Origin: Rhyacophila brunnea
Taxonomy: Eukaryota > Arthropoda > Insecta > Trichoptera > Rhyacophilidae
DNA: 64,000 bases
Assembly: GCA_022495005.1 (NCBI GenBank)
Contig: JAGYXB010000438.1
Span: 496,001 to 560,000, forward strand
Direction: 5' to 3'
This document shows positions 23,408 through 35,607 of the stretch, piece after piece; positions within the stretch are counted from its first letter, which is position 1, and every line of letters begins with the position of its first letter. Position numbers and translations under genes: made by a program. Under the pieces are notes generated by a model, which made no database searches, was not told the DNA's origin, and worked only from the letters and a program-made list of their open reading frames with translations.

Positions 23408-23776
23408 ATCTGCAAACCGGCTAACTCCATTTGAGCAAATTGTTCAAAAAGGAGAAAAAGCTTAATAATTTAACTATCAATTCCAAAAATACATTTTTTT
23501 TTTTTACAAATATGCTGTACTATGAATAATTAATACATTATTTTAGTTTCCCTTTATATATAAAGAACATTTATATAAAGAGAGGAGTTGTTCCATATTT
23601 TATGCTATTGGAAATTTGGCATCTGCAGTTGGCTTTTTTGTGTGTAGAACGATTACGCGTTTATTTATAGGTTTAGGAGTTTGAAATTTTGTGCGAGCAT
23701 AATATAAAACATGCTTTATGACAAAATGCCATTTTTGGTCAAAAGTACAAAAGTGCAGTTAGCTGGTTTGCAGATA
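23408..23776. mobile_element. Candidate 369-bp TIR element
   Basis: Left ATCTGCAAACCGGCTAACT and right AGTTAGCTGGTTTGCAGAT are inverted 19-mers with one mismatch. Interior AT-rich with related words (ATCTGCAGTTGGCT at about 23,622, GTGCAGTTAGCTGG at 23,753). No target duplication identified and no second copy in this window, so confidence is limited. Confidence 0.45.
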
Positions 23777-23779
23777 AAG

Positions 23780-25800
23780 GCAGTGGATTTGTGACATTTT
23801 AACGAAACTTTTCACCATCGTCTGAAGTCAGTGAAATGGTAATTAGCTCAATATCTCTCCAATACAACGATAATAAATTCCATGTTAAAAGAATATTACC
23901 AACAGTTGAATGTCGCTTAATCTATAAATGCATAGCTGTGTCCATTTATATTATTGCAGTAAGACATTTGTAAATTTAACAAAAAATAGAGATACAAAAA
24001 AATAATATCTAGTGTATAACATAATACCTAGTCCATACCAAGAGACATCTATCCGTTTAAAACAATGTTTATGTAAGTATTTATGTTTTGTTCCGCCATG
24101 AATGGAAAACATGTGGAAATGTACTTACTGACAAATAACCAAATGGGGTCATATTATTTGGTAGACAATTTTTACAGTTTCATCGGAAGTAGCGACGCGT
24201 GGTCTTGCAGAATGGTGTCTTGATTGCAAACTACAATTGATTTAATAGAAATGCTAGCAGAAGTTTTAAACCAATGATTGTAGAATGGTGTCCGATTCTT
24301 CTGGCAGAACAAGCGACTCATTTGTGTGTTGGTGTTGTTACTTTTAAAGGACACCAACACCATTTCGTCTTGGCCGAAATGCTTGAAGAATACCTGTGTC
24401 CTTACTCCTATCATGACGAGCACTATCATGCAGGGTGAACGTTCACAAACGTTGTTTTTTACAAACAAATATATTTTGGTCTGGACTAGTCATAAGATAA
24501 TATACCTACATATTAGAAAAAAATAATTTTGCATATTAGATTTAATAAATGTCGTGTAAATAATAATAAAAATAAATGGCTAAAAAAGGTGTATAATTAA
24601 ATTTTATAGACTGACCTCCAGACATTGGTAGATGCTGTCGATTTGGCACGGTTTCCACTTGTCTTAGGCAGCCGGAGTCCACGGGTTGGTGATGGTTTTT
24701 GGATTTGAAGAGTTCTTTAACTTTATCGGCATTGTCTTTACGATTGTTTTTCTTGTTATGTTACTTATATTGTTTATAATGATATATTTTCGCTTACCGT
24801 GATAATGTTACTAGTTCACTTCCTTTAAAAATGTCCTAATGACACAAAAAATAATTAGAAAAGAAACGCATACGTATATTATATTGTCTGACAGAGATAA
24901 ACTATTATTTTGATTATTATTAGAATATATTATATAAGTAATTATATAATCTACGATATCTAGGAAAATGGAGTTAGGTAATTGAAAGTAATGTATAAAT
25001 AAATGTTTAAAGAGTATTGACAAAGAGCAGAGAAATGAATTAGAATCTGATCTATTTTTGAATTATTGATTTATTACTTTGTGAAAAACAATATCTGTAA
25101 CTAAAGCCAATGTTAAATTTAAAATTTAATATTTTATAATATATAATGTGGAATTTTGGCTTTATATTATGAATAGATTAAAAATGTGAATTGGTTGTAA
25201 TTTAAGTACACATACGGCTTATCTCTGTTGCAGAATATATTGATTTTTCCTCTATTTCCTTGATATCACAGATAATTCATATATATTTCTTAAGACTTTT
25301 ACGGTTGGTTATAAGTGTTTTTTCGGCATTTGGACTGTCACTTTTTGATTCTCTTTACTTTCTCAATGTGTCTGATTAGTTGTAGATTCCATTCTCAAAA
25401 GATGTCATTGAGAATGATCTCTGCAAAGAGCCAGAAATGTTGAAGAAGGAATGAGACTCAAGAAATGACACCCCAAATAATAAAAAAAGAGATTTATTAT
25501 TATTTTTCTGGGTAGTGAAATATTTTAATTTTATTGTTTTTAGTTTATTTTAGTTAGTGTTTTCCTACTAAAATACCATATTATGCATTTATAGATTAAG
25601 CAATGTTTCTGATATACATATAAATAATTAATGTGACATAATATACCTACCTACTTTTAAAAATGCAATAGTTTACGTTACTATAATAATTTGCCTGTTT
25701 ATGCATGAATAAAGGTTCAAATTACCTAGATATATAGATTACCTATAGTTCTAATACCTACATAACATTACTGCTTTTAATGAAAAGTTATAAGCATCGT
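23780..25800. other. AT-rich stretch with few recognisable repeats
   Basis: No supported gene. The only clear structure is a perfect 10-bp stem GTGTTGGTGT / ACACCAACAC (24,326-24,335 and 24,351-24,360, 15-nt loop) near a duplicated AGAATGGTGTC word (24,210 and 24,281). Two ORF-like stretches on opposite strands here are mirror shadows. Confidence 0.55.
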
Positions 25801-25854
25801 ATGCAAACATTTAATACTGGCGAATTATAATATTATATATATTTATTGATTTAT

Positions 25855-26060
25855 CCGTCTGTCTGTAACGCATAAACTGCATCTCTCTCCGACGCATGTA
25901 AAATTGCAAACGAAAGATTTTGCGTCTTTGTTGCGCAATCGCATAAATTAAACACCCACGTCGCATCGCTCTCATGCGCGCTGCACTTATTCGCTTAGTG
26001 CAAGTATATGCATTTCGATCAAACGCACTGGTGTTCAAATCGACGCGTTCTTTAGCTATG
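25855..26060. other. Locally CpG-rich segment, unassigned
   Basis: About 200 bp with more CG than its flanks: CGTCGCATCGCTCTCATGCG, TTGCGCAATCGC, AATCGACGCG. A 75-codon minus-strand frame rich in Arg (RRKIFRLQFYMRRRE) lies across it but has no family I recognise. It may be a repeat end or a small regulatory islet. Confidence 0.3.
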
Positions 26061-26199
26061 AATATTGCATCCTATATTGATTTACTTATGCTAATTAGTA
26101 TTTTTGAGCGAATCGACAAGAATGGTGATAAGTGGCACTGCCACCTGGTCATTTTTTCTAGTTATAAAATGTTATTATTCTCAAAGAATTGGACGTAAA

Positions 26200-28975
26200 T
26201 ATAAATTTTAATTTGTCTACAGACTGGTTATAATATTATTTAAAATTCGAACAACGTTTATAAACAATATAATATAAAGAATTAATATCAAGTTTGTCTA
26301 TTTTTTAGAGAATGTTTTGAAAATATTTATATACTTATAACTAACAAGAGCATTAGGTACCATTTATTTGACTGTGAAGTCTATATTGGCTGAACTTGGT
26401 CATTGGTGCAATTCACCACTTTTGTATTCCTACAAATCTTTAGTGCCTTATATATCATTAAAATAAAATTTTTCATTTCAAATAATATAGTATAATTTAT
26501 GGAAATGCAGTTTTAATAATTAAAAACATTTTTTTTTTATTTCACTTAATCAGTATCTGCATAATGCGGTATTTATTGGGTGTTATTTAATTATTATTGT
26601 TTTTATGTGAGTATTATAAGGAGATATATTTTTTTTAAGTGATCTTAAGTAATAAGTAACTTATTACAATTTACTGAGTCATGTTTGAGCATTATTTTAA
26701 CTCTATTTTAGATATTAAATTTGACATTAAATTTATAATATAGGTGCCTGCATAATATTGGTCATCTCAATGCATATATTTCAATTCATTCAACATTATA
26801 CAATATTATTACAACTGACTGATGTTGGACATAAGTCATAACGCGAAATGATAAGAAAAATTCCATAATTAAAAAAATATGAAAATAGCTTTAGAATTTA
26901 TTTCTATACTGACTTACAAACAAGATTTACGGAGACTTTTTATACAAATAGTTTTCAGAATTCCTGCTCTTCGATTTGTATAATTAATTATAAACATTAG
27001 TCTACATTATATTAATTGACACATAATTATCAAGTTGATTCGCAAAATACGATTCATATATTATATTATACTCCTGCATAATAATATATAAGAACTTACA
27101 AACGAGCAATTATTAGCTGAAATCTACTGTAACTATATCTAGCCGAGAATTTTCACAAACGCGGGATTTGAACCCACTACACACTGCTTAATATCATAGC
27201 CGACTGCTATTAGGCCATCTTCATATTATTTATTACGCGTGATATATTATTAATACAAAAAAAATATTTATGTTATCAAGTCAGTATGAAAAGCCATATT
27301 ATATATTTAGGTCCTTGCATTCAATGTGAGATATGCGTAAATGTTTGCATTATAATATTAGGTCCGTTGCTCTGTTACACAATATACGCTATGATTCAAT
27401 TTTTAATTAACAAGGATGTGATATTTTAATTATTATTGTTTTAATATCGTATCAAAGAATTATGACGTCACATTATACAGTCTAGATTAACCTTTAACGA
27501 CATGTCAATAATAAAAAAATAGAATGAATAAGTACTTAGTCTTCCTTATTTTTATATTCTAACATTTTTTATCTCTCTTTTAATGTGATACAAAATAATA
27601 TATACCTATAACGTATTAATTGATGCAGTGAAATAATTATAAATATTTGCGAGGGTGTTTTTTTATAATTTATTTTGCAAATCTAGGTTTTTAGTATTGT
27701 AAGGAGCTTAAATAATTAATTTTGTTCTTTTTATCGTATACTGATCTGTTTTTATTAATCAAATAATTAATTATTTCGCCATAAAATAATAAATTGTCAT
27801 ATGTACCTGACTAGATAATCCAAAGAGCGACCGCATCGATATTATTATCGCCAACTATAATATAAAGGTTGAAATTCACTTCAGTATTAATAAAATTAAG
27901 TATCTATTTTATAACTTAAACATTTAAATATGGAATGAGAAGATTTTATTCAATTCAAAATATTGCCAATCAAAGTAATGCACAGTATTTTAATAACAAT
28001 CTTATATACCTGTAATATTTATAATTTATAAATACAGGATATTAATATGATTTGGAGACACGTTATTATATTATTATGTTAAAATAATATAAACTGCCAA
28101 TATGCAGGAGCCAAATAACGGACAACTTTACTGAAGATTGTGTGACCACTCGACACATAAAAACAAACAAAAAGCAAGAAAAGGTACACAATGAGTAGGC
28201 TGTGTTAGGTTTAGGTTGTTTTAATATTTCAAATGAACACACACAACAGTAGAAACTGTTAAAAAAATAAGTATTACTTTAATAATATGCAAGCAACCGT
28301 TTTTGTATTAATTAATTGAAAAGCTAACTACCTTTATATTTCAGTAGATATAATAAACTGGACATTGGAAACACCTTTATTTATAGTTAAAAGAATCTAA
28401 TTTTATACAAGACACTATATTATATTATTATTATTATATATATAGGTGAGATAATTAATTATAATAAGATGGCTGCTTATAGCATAAAGCTATTTTTTTG
28501 GTTTCAGATAAAAATTTTGACATTTTTCTTTTTCTAAAACTTATTATAGATAAATTATTTTAATGTTTGTACCAAAGAGAAAGAGATAACGATTTAAGTA
28601 CATCTTGATGTATATAATATAAGCTTGAAGCTATTTTTATAAAGTTTTCTATAACAAACGGGCACATCAATGAGTATTTTAGTGTGATGTTATTAGATTC
28701 AAATTTATTGTTTACACTTATTGCAAATTAGATTTAAATTCAAGTACTGCATACTATGGGTAGCGATGCAATGTTGAATCAACAAATCTTAGGTTCTAAT
28801 GTTTTAAAAGTAACTAAATAAGTACATACTATTATGTATTATATATTTATGTAAGGAATTTGATTTTTAATTTGGATAGGCAATATAGGTTTGATATTAA
28901 TTATTTAAATTAGAAAAAAAAACATAGCACTCACATGTCACAACAAACGTCAAAGTACTCGAATGTAACCAAAAT
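26200..28975. other. AT-rich, gene-free stretch
   Basis: Apart from the tRNA-like SINE fragment at 27,140-27,222, nothing gene-like or repeat-like was recognised. Very AT-rich with frequent TATAATATTATA strings. Confidence 0.6.
27140..27222 (-). mobile_element. tRNA-derived SINE head (third type)
   Basis: Read on the minus strand: GATGGCCTAATAGCAGTCGG resembles a Pol III A box region and GTGGGTTCAAATCCCGCG contains a B box (GGTTCAAATCC). The acceptor stem does not close into a proper tRNA cloverleaf, so this is more likely a SINE head or tRNA pseudogene than a functional tRNA. Confidence 0.5.
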
Positions 28976-29084
28976 AATTATATATTTAAACTAGTATAAG
29001 AAAAAAACTTTTGCCAAATTGTTTTGTGGTGTAAAATAGCGCGGGTAAATATTTTCAAATTGAGAAAATTTCTGTCACTGGAAT

Positions 29085-29370
29085 GAAAACTTGTTTGTAA
29101 AAAAATCCGTTCGAATTTCGGCCGAACGACTCGTTTCACGGACACCCGAAATAGTGTATGTACAGCCAGCACTCTCGCGTGCAGTTTTTTCGCGGCGAGT
29201 AAAAAAAAAATCGCGAAAAATATTATCATCTCTCGGTGGCATGGCCATGACATCTGTGTGCGTGCCGGCGAGTCATGAAACTTAATTCCATTTTTGAAAA
29301 ATGGAGCGCGAAAAAGACGCGGGGAAGTAGGTAAGATTGCGCCCGCACTGGCGGCCAAGGACCCGCTATC
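29085..29370. promoter_or_regulatory. CpG-rich islet 1 in repeat-poor DNA
   Basis: A sharp rise in CG: TTCGGCCGAACGACTCG, TTTTTTCGCGGCGAG, TCGCGAAAAATATTATC, GGCATGGCCATGAC, GTGCCGGCGAG, GCACTGGCGGCCAAGG. Partly palindromic (TTCGGCCGAA; TTTTCGCG/CGCGAAAA). Opposite-strand open frames (126 and 64 codons) are a side effect of composition. Possible enhancer or promoter-proximal element; no function can be read directly. Confidence 0.4.
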
Positions 29371-30179
29371 TATTGCATTGGCATGTGCGCCTGGTATCTA
29401 GCATATTATGAAAACAACCGAAAACTACCCCATCTCCCTCTATTTTGCATATTTTTTTGCACACATCGTTTTTATAATTCATTTATTACTTATTATTTAA
29501 AAAAAAAATATAAATGTTTCCGTAAATAGAATTGAATAAAACTAAGTACATATATAAAAAAAAACGTAGGATATTTACAAAAATATCCGGAAAATGTATT
29601 TGAAATTAGAACATAATTTGTAACAACTTAATGAACACCTCTTCAATTACATGCACGCCTGATACTTTCAATATAATAACTTAAGGTTTATTTATTAAAT
29701 TAAAACTATAAATTCTATATACTATATATATTTTGTTGATTATGTGTAAAATTGTTTTATAACAAGTATCAAAATTTTATTTAAGTTTATTTTCAGTATT
29801 TTTAAGAAACTTTTTTGAAAGTTTGTTATTAAGTAAAGAAAAACAAAATTGAATTTATTTAATGCATATTTTTTAAAGTGTATATAATTTATCACATTTA
29901 GATTTTTAAATAGTGAAATATATGTAATTATTAATTAAGCTTTTTGAGTTATTTTTTTTATTAATCACTGTATTTTAGAGGAAAGTTATTGTATTTTTTT
30001 AAACTATATAGAAAGTATTTGAAAAGCACTTTTGTGTGATTTAAAAAATGTTTTTTTTTTTTTTTTATAAACTTTTAATTACTGTTAATTAATCATAATT
30101 CGCGATGCATTGATTGTGGAAAAAATACAATGCGTATTACTTTTATTTGTGACGAGTGAAAAAAAACTGTACCAATCTC

Positions 30180-30720
30180 GCCGAGATCGTGTTCATGTAT
30201 GCGCGCCGGTTTTTAAAACAAAATACTTTTAAAAAAAATTCCGAACGCGAAACCCGGACGTGGTGCGAGAGACATCTGCCGTAATCAGCGAACACTAAAA
30301 AGTAGTGCGTGAATTTCGCCTATGTTTTGCGGAAGCCCGAAAACCTCCTTAGCCCCCACCCTTCGCCATGAATAACGTTGCAAGTTTAAAACGGAGAGGC
30401 ATCGCTCTCTCTCGCTCTGAAATTTTTACATACACAGGGAACCGAGAACGAAAGTAGCGGGCTATTGCAATTAAAATATATAAAATGCTCCGCGATATTT
30501 TGCGATGGTGGTGGTGTGCGCGCGGGGGGCGTGTTCAGGCGTCGCGCGAGGGGCTGGAGGCCTTTTCGGGGGCGCGGGCGGTGGCGGGTGGTTTTTCCTC
30601 CCGTGAATTTTGACTCCTCGAACACGCGCTTTTTCATTTTTTGCTTCCTAATTGTGGGCGCGGGACGGGTATATATGGCCCTCTCTGTTTTTCCGCGTTT
30701 TTAGTTGCAGCCATGTACCG
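30180..30720 (+). promoter_or_regulatory. CpG island with possible core promoter
   Basis: About 540 bp of strongly CG-rich DNA between AT-rich flanks. It holds a GAGA-type run (TCTCTCTCGCTCTG near 30,402), G-rich stretches (30,513-30,595), and near its 3' edge a TATA box TATATATGG at 30,670 followed 33 bp later by TTAGTTGC at 30,701, which resembles an insect initiator. This spacing fits a focused promoter on the plus strand. Downstream the first ATG (30,712) opens only a five-codon frame, so any transcript would be non-coding, a 5' UTR exon, or spliced. Open frames on both strands inside are compositional. Confidence 0.45.
30670..30710 (+). promoter_or_regulatory. Candidate TATA box plus initiator
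   Basis: TATATATGG starts at 30,670 and TTAGTTGC at 30,701; the A of the initiator lies 33 bp from the first T of the TATA box. Both motifs are degenerate and can occur by chance in AT-rich DNA, but here they sit at the edge of a CpG-rich block. Confidence 0.4.
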
Positions 30721-30899
30721 ATTTTTTTAAACTGCGGTGGATACTTTTGCACCCGCATTGTTAAAATGGCCCATATTCAATTTCGTTATTATAACCCTTT
30801 AGTTAAAAAAATATTTTACCGATAATATTATATTTAACAAAACAAACCCTTTTCATTCATCATTCAATAGTGAAATAGTAACAAGAAACTACTTTTAAC

Positions 30900-33040
30900 G
30901 TTTTTTTTACAAAATATACAATACAACAACAACAACAAAAACAAAATAAAACTTCACAATATTATTATAATAAATTCTATCTTATTTAGGATGCTTGACG
31001 ATACATGTAATAGTGTTACTTAAGTCATCATACTTATAGCTTTCAACAACACCTAAGTTTTATAATTAATGTAATAATAAATAATTTAAAACAAACAGTT
31101 TTTTATTATTATTTTATTTTATCCATTAAATAATTTAAAAACTAATGTCCAACTAAAGCACCTATATGATACTATTAGACATTATTAAAATAAAATAGGT
31201 GTGTAGGCATATTATTTTGTATTGTTTTCACTCCGGAAGAAAAGTATAACAAGCAAAGTGAAATAATAGTAAAGTTTATGCACATCGCTTAGCCAAGACT
31301 TGAACCATAATGTTATGTATGCTACGTCAGCGTAGCACGTAGCACTAAGCTACAGAGCCTTAAATGGTAACACAGAAATAACAAAAAAAACAAGTAGGTA
31401 TTGCATTTATTTTTTTAATAATTAATGTTATAGTAATTTCTTTATAATAAAAATATTGTATAATTATTACTAATAATATCACTAAAGATTGCATCAAAGA
31501 ATTCCTTGGTATTTAATAATATATTATCAATCAGTCTCATCTATTCTTCACTCTATGAACTAAAGTACAAAATACTTTACGAACTATTTTGTAATAGCGA
31601 AATAGTTTGTTCATTCTTTTAGGTGAAAATTATACTAGCCGTTATCCTTCTATGATTATATATAAAGTTATTTATTTACGTATTATAGTGATACCTACAT
31701 TTTTGTATTATAGTAACCTAATAGTTCTTAGAATATTTAAGGAACATAACGATATTGCCTTCTATAAATACATACATAGTATTCAAGAATTTAGTTAATG
31801 ACATAAAGATATAATATCAGATGCAAGTTAAACCATTGAATATATTGTGGTAATCTATCAGTTTTCCGAAATACATTGCCATACTACTAAAGTGCAATAA
31901 TTAATGTAATACAATAAACTATATATTATTTCTCAAACTATGTATACTATATAATAATAATGTGCATGCAATCACTTTAATGATTCTACAGTAAACTTTG
32001 TGGTAAAATATATCTTAGAATTAATAATATATTCAACCGTATTTTATTGTGTTTAGATACAATAAAAAATACAATTAAGTCACACAAATAAGATGTAATT
32101 ATAAATTGTTAGTTTTAACTAGTTGTTTATACACTTTTTAAACTATTGACTTATAAAAGTTTTGGATAGTTTTTTAGCTAGTTTTACTGTAATACTCTGC
32201 AGGGAATATTTTTTTAATGAAATAGTATAAAGAGCATCTTGTATACGTCATAATTATAATTCACCTGGTGTGAAACATACCTAATATAGTTGTGTAAATG
32301 GAGATTTATGGCATACATAGAAATGTACTCGAAATCACGCGGAGGCAGCGCCTAGTGAGGGAGGAACGTACGCGCTTTTCTTGGAAAACTGTCAAAACAA
32401 ACTTAGTTTACGCGGACATGGAAAACCCACAGTGGAAAACCAAGCATGTGTAAGAGAAAGTTTTCACGCACTTTGGATATTAGTTGTTATCTTTTTAATG
32501 TGACAAGACAAAGGATATTGCTAAGTTATTATAATTATTAATAAGTTTATTTTATCATTTTTATATTAATACTGTATAAAATATATATTTTGAATAGTTT
32601 TTAGTTTAGAAGTTTTTATTTTATTGTTTTTAGTTAAAATTAATATATATATCATTCTTACGAAACAAATAGAATCAACAAGTTTAAAAAAAATGTAACT
32701 CATGATCTTTACTTATTATTTTTGATAATAAATATAACATTTTAGAATGAAACGAAAACGCAAATTATTAATTTAATAAACTGTTGACTTTTATTATTTA
32801 ACTACGTGAATTGTATGTGAGTAATATCTTTAATAATACTAATTTGTTGTTTAAATAAAATACAACGATGGAACGTTAATTTTTTTATTTAAATAAAATA
32901 TTTAAATTAAATTTACATTATAAAATATTGCATTAATTATTGTAAACAAACACTGTAATGAGACACAAAAAAGTGTAATAAAATGACATAAGTATTATAT
33001 TATTATTAATGTGATAAGTACCACAATGTGAAAAAAGCTA
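30900..33040. other. AT-rich non-coding stretch with one small islet
   Basis: No coding frame supported. At 31,321-31,355 a palindromic GCTACG...CGTAGCAC cluster occurs. At about 32,335-32,440 a small CG-richer patch (ACGCGGAGGCAGCGCCTAG, GTACGCGC, TTACGCGGACATGG) stands in AT-rich DNA and may be a conserved non-coding element. Otherwise nothing seen. Confidence 0.5.
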
Positions 33041-33044
33041 GTCC

Positions 33045-33415
33045 ACTTTACACCGCGCCTTTTTTCCGTGTTTAGCTCCGTGTAGTTATTATTCGTCAAA
33101 GATCAGAATTGCATATCTGCCGGGCGTTAATGAGGGCGACGCCCCCCCACCCGCGCTCCGCCGTCCCCCCCGTGCCCCGCGAATATAAATTCATCGCCAA
33201 AAAATCATTACGCCTCAGAGGGTGGTATTACCCCTCCGCTGCAGGGTAGGACAGGCTACAATACACAGAGATCCGAAGAGCGACCTCTCCTCTACCCGGA
33301 TCTGCACCGCGCGTAGACCTATACGGTGCTACGCGCGTAGCGGTGTTGTAGAGGGCTTGCGGACAGTTCGCAGCATACCCAAATCTACGAATGCAACCCT
33401 AAGTAGATACTTGAA
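33045..33415. promoter_or_regulatory. CpG-rich islet 2
   Basis: C-rich and CG-rich: GGGCGACGCCCCCCCACC, CCGCCGTCCCCCC, then GAATATAAATTCATCGCC, CAGAGGGTGGTATTACCCC, and GTGCTACGCGCGTAGCGG. The 69-codon plus frame across it resembles nothing I know and is treated as compositional. Could be a promoter or enhancer of a nearby gene outside the window. Confidence 0.4.
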
Positions 33416-33429
33416 TGATTTTTTTGCTT

Positions 33430-34720
33430 GAAATAATTAGTGATATGATAATATTTGATGTCGTTATTACTGCCAGACAAATTTTACTATGTGGATACCT
33501 CTAGGCCATCTATTTTAAGAATAAAGTAAATCACAAATATGAAAAACGTATTAATATTACGTATTATATTATTACATAACATAGAATGATGAAAAAATGT
33601 GAAACCAAAGCAACTTAACACGTTTCACTATTTTTTCGACAATATTTTCACACTAAAATAATAAATATTGGTTTGAAAATAGACATAAACCACTACTAAC
33701 CTTGTTATGACGTCAACAAGATCTAGCGAGTTAATTCGCTTATGGCCTAACGGTACATAAAAACTTAAGCGAATAAACTCATTGCTCATTTATTTTAGCA
33801 ATTATTCTTAATACTTTAAAAGAGGTTTATCATTAAATTGATATATTATACGTAAAAATTTTATATGGTTCTATCAAATTGATGACGCAGATTTTTATTG
33901 AGTTAAATTATTCATATACTTTTCAATTCCATTTTTATTAGTGACATATCTCTTCCATTTAGACAGTCTGACGCTATCAGTTAGATTTAAAAATGATTTA
34001 TTTCCATTCAGACTATGTGAACTAACAACTATAAAATTCTCTGGAGACAATTTTAAAAAACCCAGTCTTTCACGTTTTCATCAATAAATTATATATTTTT
34101 ATTTCCATTTCCACGTATATATATATATTTATTTTCCTATCAGAAAATTTGATAAGGCATTCGAGGGCAATGAATACCCACTGTTAAATACGTAACTAAC
34201 TATGAATTTAACCTTGAAACACTTTATTATATCGAAGGATGCATACAAAATTACAGTATTCCGTGTCAGTCGATTGATTGCCAGTTACTTTAATAGAAAA
34301 TCAGTTATATTATTCTGCGGTGTAATTAAAATAAGTATAACTGGAAGGTATGGTTAATAAATTCCCCATAACACCCTTATTATTTTGATCGCGCCATGGG
34401 TCGATGGGCGTGTGTGACGCCACGTTATCCTGCAGCTTAATATCACTATATTCGACTGAAAATTTTTCCTAGACCGTTATATTCTTCGCTTAGTGGTTGC
34501 GTTTATTCACTGTAAATAATTGAGGCATGCGAAGCTTTATGAGGTTATATCTTATTTACAAAAGAAATGTTTATTTTTTTCTAAAGTGATACCTATCATA
34601 TCAAATTTGATCAATATCGCGGTCTGGGCTCCAATCGACGGCTACCGAGACATTTAACATTATACTTAAGCAGTGAAAATATCAGTAGTTCTTTATTACT
34701 AGCCATAATAATTATCATCC
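33430..34720. other. AT-rich non-coding stretch
   Basis: Nothing gene-like. Short CG-richer spots at about 34,388-34,430 (ATCGCGCCATGGGTCGATGG, GTGACGCCACG). No repeat ends recognised. Confidence 0.55.
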
Positions 34721-34721
34721 G

Positions 34722-34830
34722 AGATTAATTCGCTGCTGGATGAAGGCCTGCCTTTGCAGTCATTTGAGCCCCTTGAATACTAATATAGGACTGTATTTGT
34801 CCATCGGTTGTGCCACACGCCGAGTGACAT
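34722..34830 (-). mobile_element. Possible LINE 3'-end fragment
   Basis: ATTCGCTGCTGGATGAAGGCCTGCC on the plus strand resembles the CTGCTGGACATAGGCC motif found, inverted, in the 3' untranslated ends of several insect LINEs; GTGACATCATC follows. Recognised from memory of the motif only. Confidence 0.3.
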
Positions 34831-34871
34831 CATCTTAACATACGTCTGTGTACCGAATTCATTCAGAAACG

Positions 34872-35535
34872 AACGGTGGAGGTAGACTGTAGAGATTAAT
34901 AATATAAATAGTGTACACCAAATTTGCATTTCATACTTATTTATTTTCATTGCACTAAGAATACAAATTGCAGATGGTTTTTAAAATTCAATTAAGCTAT
35001 GCTTGAACCACTATTAGATTGCCATAAAATCATATATAATTATTGTAGATTTGATAGGTACTTATAAGAATATTGTTTATGTATTATTGTTTGATATAGG
35101 CACGGCTTAATTGAAATTTAAAAGCTAACCAACACCACCTGTAATTTGTATTCTTAGTTCAATGAAAATATATAATATCAATACTATCGACCGATAGTAC
35201 TTGATGGAATTCGAATTTAAATTCTAATGGATTTAGTTTTGTACTATTCCATTTGAGTCGTTTTTTGCGACCCGGGTTTCGCCTTTCGGCATCTTCACGC
35301 ACTGTGTACACTCACCAAAATGCAAATAAACACTGATAACGAATACTATTAACTAATATTAATACTATCGACCGATGGTACTTGATGGAATTTGAATTTA
35401 AGTTCTGATGGATTTAACTATTCCACTACTACTATTCCATTTGAGTCGTTTTTTTTAGCGACCCGGGTTTTGTCTTTCGGCATCTTCAGGCACTAAAATA
35501 AATAAGTATGACTGACAGTTGAGTGAGCATGGTGA
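34872..35535. mobile_element. Palindromic 130-bp-arm repeat interrupted by a tandem hammerhead-like insertion
   Basis: The outer repeat runs 34,872-35,171 (GTGGAGGTAGACTGTAG ... TTTTTAAAATTCAATTAA ... CACCACCTGTAATTTGTATTC ... TTCAATGAAAA) and resumes at about 35,497 (AAATAAGTATGACTGACAG), as in the undivided sequence at about 10,040-10,060. Everything between is an insertion holding the tandem 181-bp unit described separately. Confidence 0.55.
35180..35494 (-). mobile_element. Tandem pair of Penelope-like/retrozyme units with hammerhead-like cores
   Basis: Two copies of one unit start at 35,180 and 35,361 (181-bp period): ACTATCGACCGAT, TACTTGATGGAAT, CCATTTGAGTCG. On the minus strand each carries a hammerhead-like string: AGTGCGTGAAGATGCC, GAAAGGCGAAAC, CCGGGTCGC (copy 1, 35,267-35,303) and AGTGCCTGAAGATGCC, GAAAGACAAAAC, CCGGGTCGC (copy 2, 35,458-35,494). 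Penelope-like retroelements and retrozymes are known to carry type I hammerhead ribozymes in tandem terminal units. No reverse transcriptase is nearby. A diverged relative without the core is at 50,735-50,775. Confidence 0.55.
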
Positions 35536-35607
35536 GATTTCTCGCCGAAGAAAACTGGCGTAAATGTGTCACATTATGACTTCCAATATACAATATACTA
35601 ATACCAT

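Noticed and set aside
24172..24526. Coding sequence on either strand (98 and 66 codons)
   Set aside because: Mirror-image open frames on both strands; neither shows family motifs or codon structure.
25811..26038. Arg-rich minus frame as a Harbinger or nuclease N-terminus
   Set aside because: Arg-rich residues alone are weak; no downstream catalytic residues or terminal repeats nearby.
28978..29358. A 126-codon minus-strand gene in CpG islet 1
   Set aside because: An overlapping frame is open on the other strand, the product has no domain or membrane pattern I recognise, and the frame ends where CG content falls.
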